Assembly (NCBI GenBank): GCA_028023455.1
Contig: JAQFVV010000043.1
Coordinates: 1,427,483 to 1,491,482, forward strand
Origin: Epiperipatus broadwayi
Lineage: Eukaryota > Onychophora > Udeonychophora > Euonychophora > Peripatidae
Reading direction: 5' to 3'
DNA: 64,000 nucleotides
Below the pieces are notes generated by a model, which was not told where the DNA came from, ran no database searches, and saw only the letters and a list, made by a program, of their open reading frames with translations. Shown one piece after another: positions 48,779 through 60,381 of the stretch (the first letter of the stretch is position 1; the number at the start of each line of letters is the position of its first letter). Both the position numbers and the translations under genes were made by a program.

Positions 48779-49732
48779 CAGCATTTCTCAAACTAGTTCA
48801 TAATGTGCCCCACTTTTTATTATATGATGTTTAGGGAGCTCCATTTGAGTGTTTAGTATATGTTCGGACTATCTTAACATTATGGGCTACAGAAACTATA
48901 GCTGAGGAACTTCTAAATGAAAGGAGGAACTAAAGATTAATTCCAAGATTTAAAACTCTTCTTTACTATTAAACATTATTTTCATAAATTTACTTTTATT
49001 TGTTTTTAATGGATATGATAAGTTAGAAAGGCCAGATTTTACACAAATATTATCAAGGGAAATTTATATACAATCTTTATTTCTTTTTGATTATTTAATG
49101 CACTCATTTCTTATTATTATAACTAAATAAGCAAATATTTTATCTAGCGCCGTGCTTGCGATTATATTTCATTCCAATATCAGCCTTTCAAGCTAATTGA
49201 GCATGCGCCTTTGAGAGGAGAGTATTCATTTATTTAACTCTCTCAAAGGCGCGTGCTCAATTAGCTTGAAAGGCTGATATTGGAATGAAATATAATTGCA
49301 AGCACGGCGCTAGATAAAATATTTGCTTATTTACTCATAATTAAGTTTCAGTAAGAATGACGTCTAGTAAATTCTAAGTAATTACACCGTCATTCAGTCA
49401 AAAAACATCGTAAATAGTAATTTAAAGTGAGAATCTACTCACGCTCTCATCAGAAGTTCTTCAGATTTGCTCATATAAAAGAATTTGAGTCGTAGGAATA
49501 AGAGGGATTCTTTTTATTCCTGCATAAATGCTATATCTTGGATTGAAGAGGAGAGTATTCATTTATTTAACACTTTCAAAGGCGCGTGCTCAATTAGCTT
49601 GAAAGGCTGATATTGGAATGAAATATTATTATAACTGTAAAAGATATAACATTTTTTTTTAGTCTTTGCAGACTCCTATAAGAACATCACAAAATCACCA
49701 GAAGTCCACAGACCATAGATGAAAAAATGTTG
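48779..49732. mobile_element. probable hAT element containing a foldback
   Basis: The left end CAGCATTTCTCAAACTAG and the right end ATGAAAAAATGTTG form weak inverted termini. The flanking 8-mers GTCTAATT and ATTTAATT agree at 6 of 8. It contains the foldback at 49125-49332. Moderate support only. Confidence 0.45.
49125..49332. repeat. near-perfect foldback MITE
   Basis: An arm of about 88 bp starting AAATAAGCAAATATTTTATC, through AGCGCCGTGCTTGCG and CTTTCAAGCTAATTGAGCAT, is inverted almost exactly to 49332 around a 30-bp loop. A second partial copy lies at 49547-49625, and relatives at 13.5-14.0 kb. Confidence 0.85.
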
Positions 49733-49842
49733 ATTTAATTCATTAGAAAAGTATATAATGATGAAAAAAAATAGTAATGAAACGAAGGGTCACAAAGAAG
49801 AGAATAGTCTTCAATTATTCCATTAATGAATATGCCTTAGGA

Positions 49843-51531
49843 CAGTGGTGCAACAATCTTTTTGCACTCCAACCCCCATACTCTGACTGAAATTTTACAT
49901 GACCCATTATATGTTGTTACCATCCTATTACAAGCATATAATAAGAAAAGTTGTTTTATTACATATAAATATATATTTTTATATTATATTTCAGTACATA
50001 CAATTTGACATAAGATCTTTAAAAAAACTGGCTTTTTAACAATATATATATATAATACATTAAAAACAATTGTTTTAATTAAATTAGTGAGATGGCTGTG
50101 CTTCTATGGAATCCGTTGGTTTTTATTATCCATTTATCCATTAAAAATTGTAATTTTTATTATGTACCTAAAAATGAGAAACAGGGTTTAAAAAATATTT
50201 AATTGTAAACCTTGTGACCAAATATGGTTCTTTAATATTTTCCAACCAATGATGTATTACCCTGAAGCCATATCAGTCTGATCTTCCGATCTTTAAGATA
50301 ATGTCTCCAAGTGATTTGCGGACAAATGCAATCGCTAAAATTTGTCCGCAGATCACGATGGTATTTAACTCAATTTTCATGTTAAAAATATATAAAACAA
50401 ACAGTTTAAAAATGTGTCTTATTTTTTGACTGAAAATTAGAAAAGTCAGCGCATAGCACTGGAATGGGCGGAGTGGCCTCCGATGGTTTTGCCATGCCGA
50501 AGGCACGGCCAATACATGCTCTACTCTGAAAAAACCTATATTATGCTCAATTCTAAAATACAGCACATAGCGCTGTAATTGGCAGGGGGCCTCCGATAGC
50601 TTTGATGGGCCGAAGGCACGGCCAATACATGCTCTAGTCTCAAAAAAACCTATATTATAATTTACAAAACCACCAACAATGCCAGACATTGTATTACTCT
50701 TGTAGCTGTAATTTTTATAATTGTGGATGAATTTACAAAAAAAAATTTCTGTATAATATAATTCAGAAATTAAAAATAAAATTAATTAATTGTACTTTTT
50801 ATAATTGCAGAAGAATTTACAAAATAATATACATCGAAATTACATTATTTATTAGAAACAAAAATGAAAATTACCAAGATGTCAACGAAAAAATCAGTAC
50901 GATGCCGTGGATAGCAAAATCCCAAAAGACAGACAAATAACAAAATTTCCCAAAGCTCTCTCCAATTTTTAAATCTCGCGGGTCAAAAAAAATCCAAAAA
51001 TTGACTCTGCCATGGATTAGTCATGCCAGTGTTTTGTTTGCCATGACAATGACAATGTTGTCACATCTACCGGAAGGAAAATCGGTAAGTGTAATACGTC
51101 ATCGGTTAAATAATACTAAAGTACCCAAAATATAAATGCGATAAATTTAAAATAATACTTAGTTCTTAGTAGATCTATTGATTTATAGCAATTACAGCTT
51201 TTTTAGCCCGTTTTAAAAAATGGGGGCAGTCAAGAATGAGTACCACATACCAACGTTAGGAGAATATCAGCATAAAAATCAAAACTCTTAGAGAGAAAAA
51301 TGAGCGCAATATTAGCCAAGTTCTGTTATACAAAATGGATTGGAATATAAAGAAGGAAGTGTTTAAAGTGGTCAAACATGCAACAATGAGTTGAGCAGTT
51401 TTCATGTATTTTTTTAAGTGTTTAGGTTTAGTTTTTCATTCAATTAAAAATTTATTACCCAACATGAAAACTTCTCAAAATTTTCACGAACTACAATAAT
51501 TTTTCTGTGACCCACAGATTGCACAATCCTC
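49843..51531. mobile_element. probable hAT element, 1.7 kb
   Basis: The left end CAGTGGTGCAACAATCTTTT is followed by a TGCACTCC...CCCCATACTCTGACTG stretch. The right end contains GTGACCCACAGATTGCACAA. The flanking 8-mers are CCTTAGGA and CCTTAGAG. No intact transposase. It contains a duplicated GC-richer 110-bp segment at 50447-50660. Confidence 0.55.
50447..50660 (+). repeat. tandem duplication of a GC-richer 110-bp segment
   Basis: CAGCGCATAGCACTG...CGAAGGCACGGCCAATACAT...AAAAAACCTATATTAT is repeated from 50561 as CAGCACATAGCGCTG... with the same CGAAGGCACGGCCAATACAT core. The 138-codon - strand frame across it results from the duplication. Confidence 0.75.
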
Positions 51532-51659
51532 CCTTAGAGCAGCCTGAAAAAAGCAAGCAAATAATGGACCATTCTTGGAGAAATGATATTCATATTAACG
51601 CTTGGAATTCAATGTCAACTTGGTGGAACCAAATAATATTCTTATATCCCTGTGTGTTT

Positions 51660-51901
51660 TGGGCATAGTTGGAAGAATGTCTGACTTGGGATCGGGAAGT
51701 CCCAGGGTCGATTCTGGTGCTTGCAAGTCTGACGCTCAGTGCAATGGGTAGAGTAGCTGACTTGGGATGGGGAAGTCCCAGTATCGATTCCAATGTTTGC
51801 AAGTATGGAACTCAGTGCAATTGTTACAGCAACTGACTTGGGATCGGGAGGTCCCAGGATCAATTCTGGCACTCGAACTCCTGAGCGATAAAACCATATG
51901 C
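51660..51901 (+). mobile_element. trimeric tRNA-derived SINE, + strand copy
   Basis: Three tRNA-like units each with GACTTGGGATSGGGARGTCC and a B-box-like GATCGATTCTGG (51660-51726, 51727-51803, 51804-51876). They are followed by the tail AACTCCTGAGCGATAAAACC. This is the same order and tail as in the 6127-6753 array, so the trimer is the mobile unit. Target duplication not identified. Confidence 0.7.
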
Positions 51902-52201
51902 TTTTTTTTATACATATATATAACAGAAAAAAGATACATGTAATAAAAATATTGAAATAAAGCTATTACCAATATATCAAATCTAAATAATTGATAGAGA
52001 TAGATGTCATGTAATCTGAAGCATTACTTCCACAAACAAATAATAAACATGATAAAACTATCAAAAACAACTAATAGACAAATAAAATGATTCCTTAAAA
52101 TATAATAAATTCATAAGCATAAAGAAAAAAATTTAAACAAGGAGCAAAACAAAATTGCAAATATAACTTTATACTAAATGTTAATTCCTTATTACATTTA
52201 C

Positions 52202-52309
52202 CTTTTAAAATGATGTGTTTTTGATCCAGGATAAATTTCTTGATACTGAAAATAATCTGTCCAACCAAAAAGATTTAATAATTGCCGGCCACCCTCAGGC
52301 CATTCTGTT
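52202..52309 (-). CDS. MDP1: MDP1 phosphatase internal exon (upstream-most seen)
   Basis: Read on the - strand, the exon runs from acceptor TTATCTAATAG to donor GTAAAT. It encodes TEWPEGGRQLLNLF, then GWTDYFQYQEIYPGSKTHHFK. This matches magnesium-dependent phosphatase 1 (HAD superfamily), in which a segment after the S-R-T motif reads x-x-x-G-A-N-Q-L-L-x-L-F and continues to E-I-Y-P-G-S-K-x-x-H-F. The lysine of PGSK is the HAD motif III lysine in the family. The exon starts with one base of a split codon and ends with two (AG), which the next exon completes to AGA. The N-terminal exon(s) with HAD motif I (DxDxT) were not found up to 64000. Confidence 0.9.
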
Positions 52310-52442
52310 CTATTAGATAATATATAGTATTAGATAAAAATAAATGAATAAATATAACTAAACATTTGAAATAAATGAAACGTGAATGTCATATTTTATA
52401 TTTGTAAAACTTTATAATATATATATATATATATAACAAACT

Positions 52443-52600
52443 AATAAATATAACAGTAATTAACTATGATATACAAAATCTGCATAAGTACTTTCAATTA
52501 ATTTCTTAACCCATCTCAAATGAGGTGGGGTAAAGAAATTAATCAAAAGTACTTCTATTGACAGATTTTATATAATAGTCAATCACTGTTATATTTATTA
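52443..52600. repeat. foldback repeat next to MDP1 exon
   Basis: An arm of about 65 bp (AATAAATATAACAGTAATTA ... AATTAATTTCTTA) recurs inverted to 52600 around a short ACCCATCTC/GAGGTGGGGT tip. Non-coding. Confidence 0.75.
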
Positions 52601-52767
52601 TTTTTATTATTCCAATAGTTTTTTAACTAATGGACATTTTATTTGTACATATATACCACATTCTACACCAGAAATTGATTGAATGTTTTTGAGGACAAAA
52701 GTTAAGATTAGGCACAGAATTTGTTACAATCTACCATCAGATATCATAATACAAAAATATTAGAATT

Positions 52768-52871
52768 GTCAAGCATTGGTGGTCGAGAGGTCAGCGACAG
52801 CTGCTTTACAAACAGTTGTCCCGGGTTAGCGGGTTCGATTCCCAGCTGATGCTATGACACATAAGAAAGAA
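52768..52871 (+). mobile_element. mini-SINE with tRNA-like body, copy 2
   Basis: GTCAAGCATTGGTGG, CAGCTGCTTTACAAACAG and GGGTTCGATTCCCAGCTGAT are followed by GACACATAAGAAAG and A's. The copy is flanked by an exact AAAAATATTAGAATT duplication (52753-52767, 52872-52886). It shares the leader GTCAAGC.TTGGTGG and the GACAYATRA..A tail with 7298-7395. It has a duplicated GGGTT in the T-arm region and an extended closing pair between the GTCAAGCAT leader and ATGCTATGAC. Confidence 0.8.
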
Positions 52872-53339
52872 AAAAATATTAGAATTTTGTTCTATTTTAA
52901 ATTATTTTATTATTATAAATCCACTTTAAAATAAAATTAGCACATATACCCTTACATATAACAAAATATTATTCAATCTTATCATTTATTTTTAAGATTT
53001 CGAACTCATTTTATGCTTGAAATCAATATCAAAATCAATACTTTTTTGAGCACTCATGAAATTTTTTTACTTCTTCCACCCATCCATTTTAGTGATCCCT
53101 GCATTATGATTATACAAAGCATTTCTAATTTAAATATTTTATAGGGAATATATATTTTATCTATGTATGAAGAATTCAACTTAATAATGGCAATTCCGAT
53201 AATCTCTTAATCTGATTCTCATATACAACTGTAGTTGGTCTACTTTATATTTTATTGTATTTGGAATTGTTGGCACAAATATTAATAAAAAAAAAGTGAA
53301 GTACATTAGAAAAAAATTATCTAAATGTTATTGAATAGT

Positions 53340-54780
53340 TTGTTGCACAGAGGTTCATAAGAAGGGTCAAGCATCAGAAGTGATGATACTTAGTTGTGAT
53401 CCGTAGATCTTTAACTCCAGAATCTGACGCCGCTGCAGCAAAGCATGCTGGGAACTCAGAAAGAATATAATTATTGAATGCTTTATGATTCAGGAGATCT
53501 GGGCTGAACTCCAGAGTCCGATATTACCATTACAGCAAGGCATACTGGGAAAACAAAAGATATGATTATTGAATGCTTTATTATTCAGGAGATCTGGACT
53601 GTGATCCGTAGATCTCGAACTCCAGAGTCAGATATTACCATTGCAGCAAGGCATACTGGGAAAACAAAGGATATGCTTATTGAATGCTTTATTATTCAGG
53701 AGATCAGGACTGTGATCCGTAGATCTTGAACTCCAGAGTCCGATATTACCATTGCAGCAAGGCATAATGGGAAAACAAAGGATATGATTATTGAATGCTT
53801 TATTATTCAGGAGATCTGGACTGTGATCCATAGATCTTGAACTCCAGAGTCTGATAATTACCATTGTAGCAAAGCATACTGGGAAAACAAAGGATATGAT
53901 TATTGAAAGCTTTATCATTCAGGAGATCTGGACTGTGATCCATAGATCTTGAACTCCAGAGTCCGATGGATCACAGTCCAGATCTCCTGAATAATAAAAT
54001 CTGTGATCCATAGATCTTGAACTCCAGACTCCGATATTACCATTGCAGCAAGGCATACTGGGAAAACAAAGGATATGATTATTGAATGCTTTATTATTCA
54101 GGAGATCTGGACTGTGATCCATAGATCTTGAACTCCAGAGTCCTATATTACCATTACAGCAAGGCATACTGGGAAAACAAAGGATATGATTATTGAATGC
54201 TTTATTATTCAGGAGATCTGGACTGTGATCCATAGATCTTGAACAGAGTCTGACATTACCATTGCAGCAAAGCATGCTGGAAAAACAAAGGATATGATTA
54301 TTGAATGCTTTATTATTCAGGAGATCTGGACTGTGATCCATAGATCTTGAACTCCAGAGTCTGACACTATTATTGCAGCAAAGCGTGCTGAGAACTCGAA
54401 AAGAATATAATTATTGAATGCTTTATTATTCAGATCTGGACTTCAATCCATAGATCTTGAACTCCAGTCTGACACTATTATTGCAGCAAAGCGTGCTGAG
54501 AACTCAGAAAGAATATAATTATTGAATACTTATTCAGCAGATCTGGGCAGTGATGCATAGATCTTGAACTCCAAAGTCTGACACTACCATTTCAGCAAAG
54601 AATGCTGGGAAAACAAAGGATATGATTATTGAATGCTTTTTTATTCAGATCCATAGTCTGACACTACCACTGCCAGCAAAGCATGCTGGGAATTCAAAAG
54701 GAATATAGTAATTGAATTCCTTATTATTCAGGAGAGCTGGATTATGATCCATGGATCTTGAGTTTCAGAATCTTCTACTC
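53340..54780 (-). repeat. ~110-bp satellite, about 12 units, SINE-derived
   Basis: Units on the - strand read GCAATGGTAATGTCAGACTC, TGGAGTTCAAGATCTATGGA, TCACAGTCCAGATCTCCTGA, ATAATAAAGCATTCAATAAT. The spacing of the GATCTGGACTGTGATCC motif is about 110 bp (53591, 53703, 53813, 53922 and onward), with shorter and deleted units toward 54400-54700. The left border 53350-53380 (GGTTCATAAGAAGGGTCAAG, CATCAGAAG) matches the tRNA-SINE tail at 6411-6437. The long - strand frames here are repeats, not genes. Confidence 0.8.
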
Positions 54781-54784
54781 TATC

Positions 54785-55287
54785 ATTGCACCAAATCACA
54801 TAAGCTATTTCCTTTTAAATATTTCTTCTTCCTTTTTTTATTGTTCTTTTTTAAAAACAACTTCCACAATAACTTTCTTGACGAACTTTTTATTTCTTAG
54901 AGGCTATTTCCTAATAATATTTCATGAATTCCTCAATCAATTTCTTCTTACTCAAATCCTTTTTTTCTTTTCAAAAGCAAAAGAGCATTTTATAGTTTAT
55001 ATCTTTCCGTCTTGGATATCTAGATACTCCCCATTCACAAAGCACTCTTATATGTTTTCTATTATTATTAAATATCTATTTGAATTTAAAATCTAATTTG
55101 ATTAATTTTCTAACATATGCTTATTCAGTTATCCTCCTGTTTATATTAAGTTTATGCCTATAAAATAAAATAAAAAACTTTCAATAAAAAAAAAAAAATC
55201 TTTATAAAACAAATGAAGAATAACTATTTTCATTCTTTAATGTTTTACATGCTAAAATACCAATTTCATCATTTTAAGATCACTCAC
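54785..55287. other. stretch without recognised gene
   Basis: The + strand frame 54758-55096 is hydrophobic and T-rich without a domain. The - strand frames (KKKLIEEFMKYY-like) are also unrecognised. Confidence 0.35.
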
Positions 55288-55301
55288 AGAAATATATCTT
55301 A

Positions 55302-55747
55302 ACAAGGGCAAAACTCACCATACAGTAGTGCCACCCTGTGCTAACCAGAGTAATCAATGGATGCCAGAAGGCTTGTGCATAAAATCCCTATCTAGTGTCT
55401 AATATCCCCAGACTAGTTTCTGGCTTGTGGCCATCATCAGTGAGGAGCCTTGGATCTGAGAGCACTGCACCTAGATCTTAGGATCTAATGCAACCCTCCA
55501 GCAGCCACCTTGTAACTCTACTTTACTACAAAACTATGAGAATGAAATTGGAAAACACAAAAATATTTTCAATCTAAGCTCAACAGCTTATATAGTCATA
55601 TGGGTCTGAACTCAATTCAGCACCCATATATTTTGGTATCTTTGGCTCTTAAACAACCATAGCCACCACTATCTTATTAGGCAGGATTGGTGTTAAACCA
55701 CTAAACATCATGTGCTAGTATGAGATGGTGATCACGTGATGTTTAGT
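55302..55747 (+). mobile_element. hammerhead-family 1 element, best-preserved copy
   Basis: Begins ACAAGGGCAAAACTCACCAT and ends CACGTGATGTTTAGT. Flanked by an exact AGAAATATATCTTA duplication (55288-55301, 55748-55761). The - strand ribozyme at 55406-55445 has an intact core. The rest carries the AATCAATGGATGCCAGAAGG, CTTGTGCATAAAATCCCTAT and GATCTTAGGATCTAATGCAA segments shared by family 1, plus a 55530-55690 segment not seen in the other copies. No ORF. Confidence 0.88.
55406..55445 (-). ncRNA. hammerhead ribozyme, intact core
   Basis: On the - strand, in order: CCTCA (stem I), CTGATGA, stem II TGGC-CACAA-GCCA, GAAA, C, TA, GTC (cleavage site), TGGGG (stem I). Stem I pairs 5 bp with one G-U. 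Stem II pairs four base pairs (U-A closing). Stem III is two pairs with a 2-nt loop. This is the type I layout with minimal stem III known for Penelope-like elements and small animal retrozymes. Confidence 0.85.
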
Positions 55748-56314
55748 AGAAATATATCTTATTGGTAAAAATATTTCTGAAAACATTATACATGTTCTAT
55801 TATAATTTTTGTATGTATATTGGATTATCTTCTCAATGTCGAGATAAATAAAAAAAAAAAGAGGGTAATTTACCAATGTCTGTCATTTTTCCTTGATACA
55901 AGATATTTTAGTTTCTATGATAATCTTTAATGAATTCTTTACATCATTAAGGTTAAACCAGGAGAGCATTTACAATCAAGTCCTAATAATTTCAATTTTC
56001 TTTTCACTTCCAGCATAGTTATCTTTATTCCAGACTAAATTTTTAAATTTACTTTGCTTCTGCAGTCTGGTTATCATACTTACCACCACACCGTACAATA
56101 ACAAAATCTACAGAATCTTTCTTTAGAAGCCAAATTGTTTGTAATTCTTTTAATATTTAATATGCTGATATATTTGTACAAATTTTAAAATATCGACAAC
56201 GATATTTTAAGTGTAGCCATAAAGAATAAAGTAAAATAGTTAAATTGTAACCAATTTGAAAGATCATTACACAACTTGTGTATGTGAAATAAGAACATAG
56301 ATAAAACATTATAT

Positions 56315-56640
56315 AATGTGATGTGATGTATTATGGCTTCTCTTTAAACGAAGTCAAGAATATCTCAGCAATTATGCCCAGATAAACCTGTTAGCCACTT
56401 TATTTTACATTCCCCACTCTAAATTTACCCATAATCTGCTCAATCCCATTTCCACAACGTAATCTTTGTCAACTCTATAACCTTTATATCTAAATCCCCT
56501 TTATCTTTTCCCAAACCCAGCATAAAAACCAATAATTCACTTTCTGTATAATCACTCTTTTCATATTTATTTTTCCACAACTTCATTATATGTACCCTTT
56601 TCTGTTTTCAAACATTTACATTCAATTAACAAATGCCTAA
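56315..56640 (-). mobile_element. LINE C-terminal fragment, copy 3
   Basis: ATGTGATGTGATGTATTATG, GGCTTCTCTTTAAACGAAGT and CAAACCCAGCATAAAAACCA align with 47655-47940 and 19925-20200. 5'-truncated. Confidence 0.65.
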
Positions 56641-59600
56641 TAATAATAATAATAATGATATTGAGATGGTATTTTCTGCCACCTCATATGTAAATACATA
56701 TATATTTAAATTCATAGTTATTTCATTAGTTTATAAGTAAAATTTTATAAAATTATTTAAAGTATTATCTTGTAATTAATCTATTAAAAGTTTTTTATTA
56801 ATCTCACTAAGAAATCAGACTTTCAAGTCTGATTTTTTTTTTTTAAATTTATTTAAATTGATTATAGTTCAAGATAAATAGTTGTCTTGAATTATAAGTT
56901 TTTTTTTAGTAAAATCTTTTTTTGTTTCAATTCTTGGAAAAAATTGGTGGGTTGGGGGGAAATTAGAAAAGGTCGCAATTAAACTCTTATTGTTGAAACC
57001 CAAGTTAAATACCAATTTTTAATTAAAAGTCTTGTAAGAGTCTATTCATAGTAAATTTCATTAATTATACAAGAATATTTTTAAAATTAAAAATTCCGAA
57101 AGAAAAAAAAGGACAGAAAGTGACAAATTTTTATTAAAACTAAACCAAAAAGGTGCGAATCCTGTTCAGAAAATAAAATTAATTAAAAGTGCACAGAGAG
57201 TGTAAATTATGGAGTCTTCTTTTGTTCATGGATTGATTATTAAAACTTTTTATTGAAAGTTATTGCTGCTCATTGCTATGAAAATATTCACAAGTTAGAG
57301 AGAGAGTCAAATTCTCTCCCAAGGGAAGTATGCAGAGGAATTTCTATCTCCGGAAAAGTATGAAGCCAGCCAGCTAGTTGAGGGTGTTTCCAGAAGAAAG
57401 AGGATTCATGCAAGAATTTACAGAAAGATGTCAACCCATAGACTGTTTCCTTATAATTAAATTTGACGAACTGATATCGATCCAGTATTTTAGGAAATGG
57501 ATGGTCGATTAGCGAAATGCAATTGTAGACTCAGTCAGAGTATGTGATTATTTTGAATAATTTATTGATTATTTTTGACAAAATTGTGCAGGTAATTTTT
57601 ATATTGATTTTTTTTTTATTATTATTATCTTTGTTATACTCACATATAAGCAGATTTTGCTTTCACGAATGTGAATTGCTCGATCAAGGAGAGATAATAA
57701 GTAGATTATAATCACTTTGAATTCCGATCGTAAGAAACACAAGACACTTATGCCATAAGTGGAGGTAAAAGCAAAATTGATAGACATAAAACAAAATACA
57801 TTTATGCCGTCATTTAGTAGTTAAGATTAAATTATTTAACATTAAACAAGGGCGAGGTTTTGAGTCAAGCTATTTACAATTAACTCACTATTATATAATA
57901 TGCCTGGACAGTCACCCCTATGTCGGTCGTAGGTTAGTGATGATCACATTTACTCAGGAAAGATTATTATAATGTTACAATAATAGTATCGTTAAACAAT
58001 CGACTGCGCTAATTGAAAAGTATTTTATTTTAAAATAGATTGAGCCAGTTCAGATTGCAGTTAGATGGGATTTGAAGTGGGAAATAAAAAAAGAAAAGTA
58101 TAATAAAGATTATTGTATAGTCATACTTGTGTGTCTCTCTTGTTATTTTAGTATATATTTATAGTATTGACAACAATATTGTCCTCTGGAGAATTAATAG
58201 AATTATTAGAGTCCATGAAAGATTACACTATAAAAGATTATGTGGCTGTGTTACATATATAAGTAAATAGTACAATCATGGAATAATCTTCTCAGTCTAG
58301 TGCTAGCTATTTGCCTAGCAATGCCCTCATACCGGCTACTATAGTCTGTGTAATCTTGGTAGTTTTCTGGCTCTAAACTGTTTTGTACCATCACAACATT
58401 AACAAGATAACAGTAATGTAAAACAAATCTCCATCAATATCACACAACATTTTCTGCTTGCAAAAGAGAAAAAAAAACTGTTATTTAAAAAATATATTAT
58501 TAAATATTAGAGACATTAATGTTTACATTAGACAATGACAATTTTGTCCCAAGTGTTTTAATGTGGATTCTAAATATACTTTTCAATCTTGAATCCAAAT
58601 GAAATCAGATTTTTATTATTAGTTTTAGTGATATCATATTTATATATTCATTATTTGTCATAATCATGGGATTAAACGAAGTTTCTGTAAAATGAATGCC
58701 AGAAAAATAACTGATATTGCTCTCAGTATAAAGACTTTCAGAATAACAGATTGTTCCATTTAAGACATTTGTAAATCTGTTCATATATGAGCATAGTTTC
58801 TATTGTAGAATGATAGTTCTTTCTTAAGAATCATTTTTGTTAATTTTATACTCTCATATTTCCGAATTGTTTTAATAATTCCAATTCCAATCTTTAAATG
58901 CCAAAAAATTTAATTATCCACAATTGGTAAAAAAAAGAAATGCTATATTTCTTTATTTCAGATGTAAAGTGGGTGATGACATATACTCTCAGGATAGTTA
59001 AATAATTTACATATCATTTGCTTTCCAAAATATCATGTAATTGCTATTTCTACTTTATAAATACAAATGAGATTATTTCTTAAATAAAGAAGTTAATAAA
59101 ATATCCTAATCTACCATTTGTAACAAGACCAACTTCTCATAGTGCTGTATTTCCAATTCTTTAAGTAACGATGAATCAAATAAAGTTCGAGAAGATCAGA
59201 AATAAAAAAATGAAAAAAATTCTGTTTCAAAATTCTGGGCTATCTGTTCTGTCAAAAAACCATATAATTTATAGTTACAAGAAGGAATGAAAGATATTGG
59301 TATAAATTAATTTAAAAAGCAGGATACGCTTCTAAGTTCAAGATTGCTTTTTTTTAGTTAGCCGCTAAGAGGAATTATACCAAAATGATTTAGGTTTTGA
59401 AGAGATGTTCATTCAATTATGTTGAACAACAACATAATAAGAGTGTTTAGCCAGCCAGATAATTGTCTTTTCTCATAAATGAAAATTTTCTTTCCGCACC
59501 TACTATAATATTGCCAATATATGAGTCCTATGGTATCAGGAAGTTGCTTTTAGAATCAGTAACAGAAATATATATGGAATAACTGTGATCTAAAAATCAC

Positions 59601-60371
59601 TGCTCTTTTGATAGAGTTGCAGCTAAGATATATCAAGTTATTTGTATATTTATTTTTTTAATGTGAATAAAACAGCAACAACAAGCAAAGGCATTCCATT
59701 AAGGATTTGTCACGAGTTTTATCGACTATGAGAAAATGTAATCTTCTTTAAACCAAATTAGCATTTTGGTAAAGCTATAGATTAAAATACAAAACGAATT
59801 CACAATCTTGAGAAACAAATTTGTGATATATATGCTCTGTTTTGAGAACTTGAAGAATTGTCAAAAGATGAGAAATTTGGAAAAGTAAAATGACCATATA
59901 AACTTTGGAAGAAATCATAATGTCAATGACAATCCTAAAACAATATCCAATTTTTTTTTAAGTATTACTAAGCAATAATAGGCAATATGCTATTTGTAGT
60001 TCCTTTTTTTTCCTTTTGGCTTTATTTGGACATTTTCCTAGAAAAACCTGAGTGCAGTGAAAGACAAAGTGCACATTTTCATCAGAACAATTCTTATATG
60101 GAAAAGAAACATCAATGCCAATGAAGCCTCAGAAATCTGCTTGGATATTAATAAATTCTTAAGAAACATTCCAAGGCAAAAATACAGTAGAAAATCAAAC
60201 AAAGATGCAGATTTTAAATTACATATTCATCATTTTGATCAAATTTCAAAAACTGTATGTATTATTTTTCTAACAAATTCTAATTCAATACAATAAATGT
60301 GATAAATGTTAAGCTGTTTTCATCCTTGGGATGCCAGAAAAGATTTACTTTTGTTCCCCCATGATTATTAT
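56640..60371. other. 3.7 kb without recognised gene
   Basis: Starts with an AAT microsatellite (about 56641-56657). No exons, repeat termini or long frames were recognised. The 60057-60296 frame (MKDKVHIFIRTILIW...) is unidentified. Confidence 0.35.
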
Positions 60372-60381
60372 TGTAACTAAA

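Noticed and set aside
50273-50689. 138-codon protein on the - strand
   Set aside because: It spans a tandem DNA duplication inside a hAT element and shows no known domain; its internal repeat mirrors the DNA duplication.
51590-51972. Three overlapping - strand ORFs with G-T-S-R-S-Q-V segments
   Set aside because: These are antisense translations of the trimeric tRNA-derived SINE.
53628-54341. Protein with tandem DHSPDLLNNKAFNNHILCFP repeats
   Set aside because: The frame is a translation of the ~110-bp satellite; frame continuity is broken by indels and the DNA, not the protein, is what repeats.
54758-55096. Membrane protein gene (112 codons, hydrophobic)
   Set aside because: T-rich low-complexity sequence gives F, I, L and S codons by composition alone; no start context, splice sites or homology.
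56080-56160. Candidate MDP1 exon (- strand, donor GTAAGTATG after GTGTGGTG)
   Set aside because: The donor is good, but the translated sequence (FVIVRCGG) does not match the MDP1 N-terminal half, and no acceptor or motif I is seen. It remains unexplained.
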